The notes below the pieces were generated by a model. The model ran no database searches. It had not been told where the DNA came from and saw nothing but the letters and a program-made list of their open reading frames with translations. Positions 1 to 9,922 of a stretch of DNA of 64,000 nucleotides are shown in pieces. Numbering within the stretch: position 1 is the stretch's first letter; each line of letters begins with the position of its first letter. Source of the DNA: Staphylotrichum longicolle (Eukaryota; Ascomycota; Sordariomycetes; Sordariales; Chaetomiaceae); contig JAHCVI010000006.1 of the NCBI GenBank assembly GCA_019096155.1, forward strand, positions 2,108,001 to 2,172,000. Direction: 5' to 3'. The position numbers and the translations under genes are program-made.

Positions 1-2201
1 CTGGAGGGTTGTCAGCTGGATGCACTCCCACGCGAGGGACCAGGCGCAGGCGAGGAAGGCCTCGTTGGCGATGGTGACGTCGAGGTTCGGCGGGTGGGCG
101 CTGCTGGGCGGGGCCTTGAAGGCGCCTGGGTCGTCGAGGTAGTCCGCGACCGAAGGGGGCTGGTGGGAGAGGGAAGGGTAGTGGGTGAGGAGGGCGTGCC
201 ACTGTTGGGCGGTGGGGGCGGACCAGAGGGAGGGGCAGCACGGGAGCGGGAGGGAGACCTCGGCGTAGGAGATGATGGGGTTGACCATGAGGTACATGGA
301 CGAGTTGAGGTCGTGCTGGACGAGGCGGAAGGCGGTGCGTTTGAAGGATTCCTGCTGGATCCAAGACCGCCAGGCGGACTCGTCAGGCGTGTTTTGGTCG
401 CTGGTCTGGGGGATGATGGTGGGGTAGTTGGACTTTCTGAACCGGCCTCCCCGGCGGAACATGGTCGTCGGGGACTGGAGGAAGCTCTCTGTAATCTCTA
501 CCTTGCGGCTGAGGCCGCTCCAGAGCCCCGTTTCCAGGTTGATGAGAAACGCCTGGGTCAGTTCGATGTTTCTGACCTGTGTGTTGTCGCTTTCCCACAC
601 TTTGGGTATGGCGGTACGGAGAGACTCTTGCATCGCATAGCCCAGTTTTGTCAGAGTCGGATCCGAAGTCAGCACGGCGCCAGCAGCGGCCATGGCCAAC
701 AAGAGCTCGGGCTTTTTCTCGTTAGGGTCGAATGTGGCGGCGTGGATGAACGAGTCTGCCCGCGCGTGAGACGAGGTGAGGTAAAACTGGATCAACGTGT
801 CCAGCAACTCGACGCTCGGGAACGACGCGACTGCCTTGGGGAGGTTCTCGGGCCGGCACGACTTGATCACGATGGTCAGGATGTTGTCGCGCGCGGCGGT
901 GCTGAGACGCGCGGCCGTGACACGCCGGGGGAACGAGATGTGCGACTCGGGCGACGGATTGTCGCGCGCATCCGAGGGCAGCGAGAGGTTGTGTTCTTCT
1001 GCAGCACCATGGTCCTTTGGATTTGGCCGGAATCGCCAATGGTGGTTCTGGAATGCTTCAGAAGCACTCGTCGCCGCATGAGACGTGCCTGAAACACCCA
1101 TCGGAGGGACCGCCTGCGAAGGCTCTGGTTGCGGAGGGCCACCGAGTTCGAACGGGATGGTTATGTTGTATGAGTCCAGGAAGCGAAGGTCGAGATCGTC
1201 CAGCTCGATGCCTGGGAACGGTTGCCCGAGTCCCATGCCGTTATCACCTGCGGCAGACCAGAGCCCGGGAAGAAAGTTCCACTCTGCAAAGGTGGGCGTG
1301 CAGCACCCTGTCGGGAGTTGCGGTGGAGCTCCCATAAAATCATCGTCTGGGAGTGTGAGATTTCTGGTCAGATAAGAGTGGAGGGGGCGCGTACCAAAGT
1401 GTGTTTGTTGCACTGCTTGGGCTGCGGGTGCACCATTGGCGGTCCCGGGATGGGTATTCGGGTATGGGCTTACTTGCATCGGCGTGGAGGGTTGCTGAGG
1501 AGGTTGAAATGGGTTATGTGGTGGAACTTGCTGAGTCTCGTTGGCGTCTAGTGACATGGGCTCCGCCATATGCACCCCGAGCGATGATGGCATGGACGAA
1601 GGACTCAGCAGGAGGTGGCTCGCTTGCGAGCCCATGGGAGATTCCGGCATGGTGAGGTCGTCGTCGCCGCGCGTGAAGACACATTCAATCCCCTTTTCAG
1701 CACACCGGCGGCACGGCTTTGATTCGGTGCATCGGACATGATTCGAAGCACAAGCCCGGCAGGCTTGAGAGACTCGCCCGGGCACATCCTCGGCGCCACC
1801 CCGGGTCAAATTGTTGACCTTGGCGCTACGCACATCGTGCGCTGCAACATGCCTTTTAAGCAGGTCTCTGAATTTCACGGGGTCTGGTCAGCATTGCAGA
1901 TGAACAAACGCCACGATCGTGGTGTCATGGTGCAGTCTCGGGGTCCCCCTACGTCCGTGAGAATGACTTGCCACAGACGGAGCAGCGATGCGGCTTGAAG
2001 TTGGTATCTGGCCACCAATCTTGTCAATGTCTCCCCTACAACAAGCCAGAGCAGCACCTTGGATCGGAGCTTACGAGAGCGAACATGGCGGGCCAAGTGG
2101 TCCAACCGGTGGTAGTTCCGCTTGCACGACCCGCACTGGAAGAGCCCCTGCTCGTTCGCACGTGCGCTGCTTGCGCTTCCCGCAACCTCGATGGTGCTCA
2201 T
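1..2201 (-). CDS. C2H2 + Zn2Cys6 fungal-specific transcription factor (C-terminus cut by window edge)
   Basis: DNA-binding regulator with two C2H2 fingers (C23/C26/H39/H43 and C51/C54/H67/H71) followed by a Zn2Cys6 cluster (C97, C100, C107, C113, C116, C123), then a low-complexity linker and an alpha-helical region resembling the fungal-specific transcription factor middle domain. The finger-finger-Zn2Cys6 order is a known fungal regulator class. ATG at 2201; exons 2201-2075, 2007-1953 and 1867-1. The introns (67 and 85 bp) fall inside the fingers, and only splicing restores the second finger. 683 codons are present and the frame is open to base 1, so the 3' end lies outside the window. It is divergent from the ring-cleaving dioxygenase at 2753 and is a plausible local regulator of the catabolic block (inference). 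Confidence 0.88.
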
Positions 2202-2752
2202 CTTGGAACGACGTCGATCGGGCGATAGGGTCGTGCAAGACGCAGAGTGGAGGAGTCGGGACGGGCGGGGGACCACGAGATGGTGAACCTGAAAGTGGCG
2301 AGGCACGAGAGAGCGAGCTCGGGGACAATGGGGCCGAGACGGGGGGAGACTGGGGGAGACAGGGGGCGAGTTTCGTGTGGGTCTTCGGGTCGTCTCCCCC
2401 ACATTGCCCGATCCACGGTTCAGGGGGCGGCAGTTGGATGGGCCTCCTACCCGCGAGGCACCAAACACAGCATGGGCAGTGCGCGTCGCCAGCATTTTCA
2501 GTCTCATGTGATCTCGACCGCTGTATATCGGGTCGGGTTACTGAGAAGTTGTCCTGAACGGGTCATCTGCCACAGGGTTCCCATCACTGTTCGGCTGTCC
2601 GTCTTCAACCATTTGCAACCCCGTTTGATCGCCTTGCATATTGTGGCTCCATCCGTGCAGAGCATTGTAATCTAATCAATCAAGAATTCAAACACCATCG
2701 CCCAACAAGTTGACAAAGGATTTTCAAGTTTACATACTAGGTCAACTCAATC
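2202..2752. promoter_or_regulatory. Divergent promoter region between regulator and dioxygenase
   Basis: 551 bp between two divergent start codons, with no convincing ORF of its own. It must hold the promoters and 5' leaders of both the transcription factor and the LigB-type dioxygenase. The dioxygenase side is AT-rich (about 2640-2750). I could not identify a specific operator; CGG triplets suitable for Zn2Cys6 binding occur but are not diagnostic. Confidence 0.5.
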
Positions 2753-3743
2753 ATGGGTGAGTATGCCTTCACCCAGACCATCATGTGGACGATCGCAGCT
2801 AACCTTACCCAATAGCGCCTCTCACGCCTGTGTATTTCTTCTCCCATGGGTCGACCATGATGCTTGGCGAGGAGTCCGACTCCGCCACGTACTGGAAGAA
2901 AGCCGGAGATGAAGCCCTCGCAAACAACATCAAGGGGGTGATCATGATGGTACGACTGCTGCAATCTCACCCACAAAGCTCTTCAATGTGCTGACGATCT
3001 TCCAGGGCGCACACTGGGACGCCCCAGGAGACGAGGTCCACGTTGCCACCAACCCGAAGCCGGCCATGTCGCCAGTCGCCTATGTTCACCCGAGCAAGTA
3101 TGTGAACTACAAGCTCAACCCAGATCTCCCAACAGCCGAGCGCTGCATCACCCTTCTCAAGGACGCCGGCTTCGCGGCCTCGGGCAACCCCACCTTTGAC
3201 TGGATCCACGACACCTATCTGATCCTCATCCGCATGTTCCCCAACGGGTGCCCACCCACCACGCTCATCTCCATGAACGAGCGCTTCGACCCGCACCTGC
3301 ACGTAAAGCTGGGCGCGGCCCTCCGCCCGCTGCGCAAGGAGAACTACCTCATCATTGGCTCCGGCGGCGCCGTCCACAACCTGTATCGCAACCACTGGCT
3401 GCCGATGCTGCGCTTCACCGACAACTTCGCCATGGAGCGGCCGCCCGAGTCGTGGGCGCTCGAGTTCCGCCAGGCCGTGGAAGACGTGGTGAAGGACAAC
3501 TCCGGTCCGAGGCTCCGCAGAGCCATGACGAGACTGATGAAGCACCCGCTCTACAGGGATGCGCATGCCACGGATGACCATTTCATGGCGGCCATGTTTG
3601 TGGCGGGCGCGGTGGGGGATGAGGAGGACGAGGGTGTGTACGGCGAGCTGACGGCGGAGACGTGGGAGTTGACGAACATGTGCAACAGCCAGTTTGCTTG
3701 GGGCAAGTGGCCAAAGACCTCGGCGTTAGTGTCGACAGCATAG
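2753..3743 (+). CDS. LigB/DODA-type extradiol aromatic ring-opening dioxygenase
   Basis: Predicted non-haem metal dioxygenase that opens catechol-type rings beside the two hydroxyls, of the class III extradiol (LigB, 4,5-DOPA dioxygenase) family. Exons 2753-2756, 2816-2949 and 3006-3743; introns 59 and 56 bp. The first exon is only ATGG. Product 291 aa, normal for the family (about 260-300). Visible features are the N-terminal YFFSHGS (likely metal-ligand His12), GAHWD (His49), the segment around DWIHDTYLILIRMFP, and a C-terminal GGAVHN with another conserved His. Natural substrate unknown. It sits beside a divergent regulator and a run of hydrolase/oxidoreductase genes, consistent with aromatic catabolism. 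Confidence 0.9.
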
Positions 3744-4130
3744 TGATTGGGAGTAAGATGGATTGATGAGTTTTTATGGATACTTTAAATAACGTAACTT
3801 GCATTCTTGTGGACATTTAAACTTGGCCAGCATCGCTATGAGTGACACACACTGCTATGATTACGCTTTGAATCATGGCCTGTTGTGAATGGTGTTCAGC
3901 TGAAGAGTTTACCGAAGATACTTGACTCAGCTTGCGTACGTTCACTGCTATTGCTATGTGCGCACCACTTCGATGCTGACCATATGAGGGTCCTTGGTCG
4001 TTCCAGTCACCGTCAACTTGCCAGGATTTGAGATTGCATTTAGAGGGTTTTTGAAGGGACGGAGAACACAGTCATACGTTCTATTTGAAAATCTAATTGT
4101 CGAGCGTGGTCTACATCTCCATTCACGCCT
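3744..4130. other. Convergent intergenic spacer
   Basis: 387 bp between two convergent genes. It must contain both 3' UTRs and polyadenylation signals. I see no ORF, RNA gene or repeat in it. Confidence 0.5.
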
Positions 4131-6090
4131 TCAAGCCTCCTTCGGAGGAATGATAGGCAGCGTGACATAATTCTCAAACCTGGGCCCAAAATGGATATGA
4201 TTCCACCCCTCAAACACCTCCTTCGCCCGATCCACCGGGTCGTCATGCAGGAAGATGCCGCTTCCCTGGGTATCCCCGGACGAAACCTCCAGCACGACCC
4301 GCCCACCCTTCTCGACAACCACGTTTGTCGGCCAGACCTCCACGTCTACCGCGTACACCTCCCCGGGAATGACCGCCTGCACGTCACGGCTGGTGTAGTC
4401 CCGGTGCGGCAGCCACTCGCGGTGCTTGGGGTGCTCCTTGTTGACCTTGCGCATCGACGCGCGCAGCCAGCCCTTGGTGAGCGGGACCGGGTCACCGGCG
4501 GTGCCCGTGTAGAAGACCTCCTTGCCGTCGGGGCCGATGTAGCGCAGGGTGATAAAGAGGTCGATGTCGGATGGGACGGTGGGGGAGGACGGGTCGGGGG
4601 AGGCGGAGACGTTGAGGTGGGCGACGATGTGGCCGGTGATTTCGGTTTCTTGGGTGAAGGGCGGAGTGGTGAATTGGAGGAGCTTGGGGTTGGTCATGGT
4701 GCCGAGGGCCTGGTACTTGAGTTTGGCCTTTTCTTGGGTGGGTGTGGTTTCGAGGCTGAGGGAGGGGGTGAGGTGGAAGTTGGTGTATTGGGTGCGGGCG
4801 ATAGGCCACTCGTTCTCCTCACGACGTTGGTAGGCCTTTTCTGCCTCGGCGTCGTTGAAGCCGACGTTACCTTGGCGCAGGACCAAGCTGACCGGAGGGA
4901 CCTTGCCTTCTTCGGACCAGCCGACGCGGTCCTCGCCCTTGAGGAAGGCGTCGAGAAAGCTGCGCTGGACTTCGACTTCCTCGTCGTAGTAAAACGGCAG
5001 ATCGTGGCGGCCGGTAATCATGCGTAGATACTTGAACTTGGAACCGGCGTGGGTGAAGCCTTCGACGTTACCCCTAAGATGGAGCAGAATACCGCCCCAG
5101 TTGCCAACGGAGAGAAGGGGGACCTCGATGTCACCCATATCGTACTCCTTGGAGGCGTAGTAGGCTTCATCACGGTAACGGTGGGCCTGGTTGTCGATGG
5201 TCTGGTCGTTGCGGTTGGCTGCCAACTCCTCTTCGGAAAGATCACCCTCAATCGTATCTTAGTGAGTGTTAGTTGACTTTCTAGTCTCGTGCGGATTGGA
5301 AGAGAGAAATACTCACCGGGCCCCCAGTTGGAAGCAAGCCTTCCAGGCCGCCCGTACTGGTTTGTGATAACTTGCCTGTTCCACCAGAACCGGATGAAGG
5401 CGTTGGACAGGATGCCACCGTGCCGGCAACGATCACGGTAGTAGTCTGACATGCCCTCCCAGGGCACAATAGCGGAGAGGCCCTTGGGTTTGCGAGCAGC
5501 TACACGCCATTCTGTTTGATTTTGTCAGTCTTCCTCTGTACCAGGAAAGTATTATCAGCAACAAGTGTTGGGAAACTGACGACTTCCAGCATAATAGCTG
5601 ATCCCCAACAGACCAACTTTGCCCGACGACCAAGGTTGCTCGGCCGCCCACTCAACAACGTCGACAAATGCGTCAGTAGTTCCGCGGGACATGGTGTCCA
5701 GAATGCCCGGGGACTGGCCGAGGCCCAGCTCGTCTGCACGAACAACGGCATAGCCATTCGTTGTCCAGTAGCCCGGATCAGGCGTCTCCCAGGCTGAGTG
5801 AGCGGACTGGTGATTTGGGTTCACTTCAGAATACTTGGGAGTGAAACTGATGGGATGGTCAACTCAATGTTCGATCTACATTGAGGGGCCATTTCTTACT
5901 CCTTGTAGTGAATGTCCTTGCCGTATGGGCCATAGGTCACAAGCACCGGAACGGGGCCACCTGCCTTGGGTCGGTAGACGTTGCAGCGCACAACGCCGCC
6001 AGACTTGAGCGGCACTGTGGCGTTCTGCTCAAAAACGTAGGGGAAGGAGGTGTCGTCCACCGTGTGGAGATCCTGAAGTTGGTTCGGCAT
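4131..6090 (-). CDS. CocE/NonD family alpha/beta hydrolase (X-Pro dipeptidyl-peptidase S15-like)
   Basis: Predicted serine hydrolase. Exons 6090-5900, 5846-5581, 5511-5317 and 5257-4131 give 592 aa, normal for fungal CocE/NonD proteins. The nucleophile motif is GISYYAGS; the acid is probably the Asp in TGRHDLPF. The C-terminal jelly-roll domain runs from about TNFHLTP onward, and the late GWNHIHFG gives the likely catalytic His. The exon 2 donor could be read at GTCGTC or GTCAGT; I chose GTCAGT because it gives AGSQWRVAARKP, as in relatives. No signal peptide, so probably cytosolic. Such enzymes cleave esters or amides; here it may release or process an aromatic ester for the neighbouring dioxygenase (inference). 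Confidence 0.87.
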
Positions 6091-6634
6091 CTTGCTTGTT
6101 TGGCGCCCGTGGGGATTGTGCGTGGTTTCTCTTGGCTTGACTGTGCTGGACTTGGACTACTCGGAGGGAATCAAGTATTTACTTCCGATTTGACAGTCAG
6201 CCAAAACGTAAGCCAGATATGCTGTGCTTTCGCCATCCGATTGCGCGGGGAGAACGAAGAGGGGGAGATGGGTCCGGAGCTACGGGACGCGGTCGGTCCC
6301 CGGAAGGGGCGGACCACATCCCGGACAGAGCCATCGGACATCCGAATTGGCCGGCAGGCGCCGAGGCGCTCGGGGCCACCAGGAACCGGGGAAAGTAGAC
6401 CAGAAGCTGATTCCGGCTTTGAGAAAGGGCGACATGGCTTTCATCACGAGATTGATTCACATCAAATTTGAGCTTGTCGGACTTTGATTTCCTATCACCA
6501 GGCGATCATTCAGTATGGATAATGCATCAAGGGAGGTGTTGAGAGACGCAAGGAAACATGAGCAAGAATAGAATCAAGGAGATCTCGTTATGCTAGTTCT
6601 GATGGCCAGTATGTACACGGTCCTTAACCAAGCG
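6091..6634. other. Intergenic spacer
   Basis: 544 bp between the hydrolase start (promoter side near 6091) and the 3' end of the FAH-like gene. Short ORFs here have no protein-like character. No repeat or RNA gene seen. Confidence 0.45.
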
Positions 6635-7987
6635 TTAATCCAAGCGACTCGGCACCAACTTGCCCACACACTCGCCAAAGCCGACACCAGACTGTTCCTC
6701 ACCCGCCACGGCAGTCATCCTCACCACATCACCATCCCTAATGAAAGCCCTTTCACTCCCATCAGCGAGCTTGAACGGCTTGGAACCACCCTCTGTAAGC
6801 TCCAGCATGCATCCCTTTGCATTGTCCCCCTCCCCGCTCACGGTGCCCGTCGCCAAGACGTCGCCCGTCCTCAGCGCCGCCCCGGCACTTGCAGCATGGG
6901 CAACCATCTGCCGCGGGCTCCAGTACATGCTTTGAACCCATGATGTTCCTGTGACAGTTGCCGTTTCTCCAGTCAGGACTTCCACCTGCATCTGGATGGC
7001 GTACGTCTTGAGCTCCGGGTCCTGAAGGTGCCGGGGAATATCAATGACCGGCTTCTGACCCTGGGTTTTGAATGCCTCCAAGGCGTCGAGCGTGACGACC
7101 CATGGAGAGATGGTCGTGCCAAAGTTCTTGCCGTTGAACGGGCCCAGGGGCACCATTTCATAGCCTTGAATATCGCGTGCTGGACCCCAGTGAGCATCAT
7201 CTCATTGCGCCTAGAAGAACAAGTCTTACCACTCCAATCGTTCAGGACCACAAAACCAAAAATATGCTCATCGCCGTCCACTGCATTTACTCTTTGGCGC
7301 ATGGCCAACGGTTTGCCAATGATTGCCGCAAACTCCAACTCGTAGTCAACCGCCCTGGAGGGGCCGTAGACTATCGGCTTTGGGTCAGCAGCCGCCGACT
7401 TGTCACGGTACTGGCCCAGCGGCCGCTCAACGTCAGTCCCCGACACGATGATGGAGCTGGCACGCCCCTGGTACGCAATGGGGAAGTTGAAAAAGGCCGG
7501 TGGCGGCCGCGCGTCGTTGACGATGATGCGGCCCGCGTTCTTAACGTGCTCCAGGGAGCAGGAGTAGTCTTGAAAAGTGGTGTCAGACAGAGCCATGTCG
7601 AGATGGGGGGCTAAGAAGACTGTACCTGCAAAATCGCCAACTCTTACTGGCATGTGCATCTGCACATCGTGAATATCTGCAATACTGCCCTGGGGCAACT
7701 TGGAGACGTCGGCCTTCCCATCTGGGCACGCGTTTTGGATTGCCTTCCGGACCTGCTGCTGGACGGTCTTGGGAAGCGCGGCAAACTCGTTCAGGGTGTC
7801 TTGAGAAAAGATGCCCAGGGGTAGCCCGTCGACGCTCTCAAACAGGCCACCGGTGTGACAGTCATTGAGAAATATCACCGAGTTCTCCAGCCGAGTCACC
7901 CCTGAGGCTTCGGGTGTGAGTTCGACGATGCAATACCGAAAGGGACATTGCGGATCGAGAAGTGATGGAATAATCCGAGGACGTCAT
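6635..7987 (-). CDS. Fumarylacetoacetase-like hydrolase, N-terminus frame-broken
   Basis: Member of the FAH family (hydrolytic C-C cleavage of acyl-pyruvate or acetoacetate intermediates). The body reads cleanly over exons ending at 7626, 7568-7230 and 7179-6635; introns are 57 and 50 bp. Conserved features are VGDFADY...EH (catalytic Asp/His region), VDYELEFA (metal-binding Glu pair), NDWSARDIQGYE (metal Asp) and GTVSGE. The typical SH3-like N-terminus is also recognisable (HHFSIRNVPFGIASS) but in a different frame from both the ATG at 7987 (good Kozak context) and the body. Two one-base deletions (near 7965 and near the G run at about 7900) would explain this. Either sequencing errors or inactivation; no in-frame ATG rescues the body before VQMHMP. 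Divergent from the cupin gene. Confidence 0.72.
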
Positions 7988-8339
7988 TGTTGCTGGTGGT
8001 TTGTGAGATGCTACACGTGTACGCTCAGTCTGCCTTGATACTCTCGATCTCCTGACCGTGGATTCTAACGTCTTGTGTAAGGGGGTTTTGGGGTTGTCCC
8101 CATTGCAGGGGTCGCCTGACCAACCCCTGCCGAGGATCGGGTCACGACAAGCGGACCATGCGAGCCCACTTCCCGGGCGCGGTAGACGATTGCCGGGATA
8201 CACGCTAGTCTCGATAGTTGCTTTTATAGGCATTGTCAAGCGTGGTAAACACCATGAAACCATCATCAACACATCTCACTAACATCTCATCTCACTGTTT
8301 CAACCCTCAAATTCCATCACAATCCACAAGTTGCCCACC
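7988..8339. promoter_or_regulatory. Divergent promoter between FAH-like and cupin genes
   Basis: 352 bp between two divergent ATGs (7987 and 8340). This spacing suggests a shared bidirectional promoter for the FAH-like hydrolase and the cupin. The cupin side ends in a pyrimidine/CA-rich leader with CACC directly before the ATG. No specific operator recognised. Confidence 0.45.
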
Positions 8340-8891
8340 ATGGCTCTCCAAGGCAAACTCTCCCACCCCAACCGCTTCATCACCACCCACGACGAAGCCG
8401 GCAAAGCCATCATCGATGAGTCCCTCCCCGCCGCCGCGCCGTTCTATTCCCTGGGTGCCGGCGACGCCGCTTTCGCGCAGTGCTACGTCACCTCAGAGTT
8501 CCCCGTCAAGCTCGCCGACGATGCCGACATGAACTCGTACAAGGCCTTCCTCGCCAGCCCGCCAGGCCTTACTGTGTCGGGCGGCACCGTGCTGCGGTAC
8601 GTCGACATGCCGCCAGGAGCGCTCTCGCCCATGCACCGGACTGTGAGCCTTGATTATGGTGTCGTGCTGGAGGGCGAGGTGGATCTGGTGCTGGACTCCG
8701 GGGAGACGAGGGCCATGAAGCGGGGGGATATCTGTGTGCAGCGGGCGACGATGCATGCGTGGAAGAACAGGAGTGAGACGGAGTGGGCGCGCATGTTGTA
8801 CGTCCTGCAGCCCTCGCAGCCGGCGGTGGTTGCAGGGAAGGAGGTGAAGGAGGATCTGGGTGGAATGAAGGGCGTGAAGGACTCTGAGTAG
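8340..8891 (+). CDS. Cupin-domain protein
   Basis: Intronless, 183 aa. A single small beta-barrel cupin_2 domain at about residues 65-150, with PPGALSPMHRT (first metal-binding His), the block DYGVVLEGEVDLVLDSGE, then RGDICVQRATMHAW (second motif with His). The ATG at 8340 is in a strong CACCATGG context; an upstream TTG in frame is ignored. Cupins of this size in fungi often sit in secondary-metabolite or catabolic clusters as isomerases, decarboxylases or small dioxygenases; the reaction cannot be told from sequence. Shares its upstream region with the FAH-like gene. Confidence 0.88.
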   Translation: MALQGKLSHPNRFITTHDEAGKAIIDESLPAAAPFYSLGAGDAAFAQCYVTSEFPVKLADDADMNSYKAFLASPPGLTVSGGTVLRYVDMPPGALSPMHRTVSLDYGVVLEGEVDLVLDSGETRAMKRGDICVQRATMHAWKNRSETEWARMLYVLQPSQPAVVAGKEVKEDLGGMKGVKDSE

Positions 8892-9154
8892 AGCATCTAA
8901 TGAATGATGAGGATTTAGATGGTTGGCAATGAAATACATCACACTACAAGTGCCCGTGGAAATAGCAGACTCCCGGCTAGACGGTACCTAGCTGCAGTAA
9001 ACGTATGCCCTCGAGTTCTGCTCCGCAAGACGACCGAGATCCATCTCACATTGTTGGTGCTGATTATGAAACGATGCAGAAAGTCAAATGTAAGGTATGT
9101 CATAGCTAACGCAAATACACCTGTCATGGAAGGGACAAGACGTGCCAACCGCAC

Positions 9155-9591
9155 TTATATCTCTCCGCCAATGGGATACTTGAATACATTATCATTGATC
9201 CTCCCAAACGACGCCCTCCACCACTTTGCTGCAGTCTTCACACCATGACATGTCAGACAAGACGACTCCCACAACATTTTCACACAAATGAACTCACGGC
9301 AACGGTCAATACGCCCGTAAACATGGTCCCGATAAACACACGTTCGACCCCGCTGGTGTAGACTCGAACTTCGGATTGATCCCTTTCAACGTTGGTCGGC
9401 CTGTAAGGAGGGATTCGGCGGTGAGCCATGGCCCAGTTGGGCGGGTTCACTGGTGCCGCGTTCGGCCGAGGAGTCTGAGCTGGGTTGCTGGGCGCGGCCC
9501 GGACTGAGCTTGCGGAATGATGAAGCTCATAATCCTTTAGCACATTTTGGCGTGTGCGGGTTTGCGTCTGTGTCGTGGTGGTCGATGACAT
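9155..9591 (-). CDS. Small predicted membrane protein, unknown function
   Basis: Two-exon model, 9591-9298 and 9223-9155 (intron 74 bp, donor GTGAGT, acceptor AAAG), giving 120 aa. The N-terminus is Thr/Gln/Arg-rich, the middle is Pro/Asn-rich, and one hydrophobic segment (ERVFIGTMFTGVLTVAWW) is followed by a short conserved-looking tail (RASFGRINDNVFKYPIGG). I do not recognise the family. Without splicing the ORF ends in an implausible tail, which supports the intron. A different acceptor (TGCAG) would give a longer, less protein-like end. Could be a mitochondrial or endomembrane single-pass protein. Confidence 0.6.
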
Positions 9592-9922
9592 GGTGAGATA
9601 CTGCAGGTGGTAAGCGGGCTGAATTGATGGGGTCGGTCTCTTGGAGCAAGCCAGATGAGCTGTGCTTCAAACGATGGCTGCATCTTACGGACGGCGGCCC
9701 AGAAGGGTGGCGGGCGGTGGGGGAGCATCATCGGGATGTGGAGGTGGGCCTGCCCCGAGGTCACAATCAGCCCCCGGGTCACGCCTCAACACCCGGAGTT
9801 ACAATTACCGTCCGCCTGGGTGAAGAGCTGTAGAGCTTTAATTCAGTGGGGAATACGATTCAGGTGAGCAGTCGTATCTCTCACTCAGAAGGAAAAAAGT
9901 AAGCAATCCCCGTACCATCACC
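9592..9922. other. Divergent intergenic spacer
   Basis: 331 bp between the divergent small membrane protein gene and the ALDH-like gene. Likely holds both promoters; nothing else seen. Confidence 0.4.

Noticed and set aside
94..1092. Long plus-strand ORF of 332 codons
   Set aside because: Antisense shadow of the transcription factor; Gly/Arg-rich with no family features.
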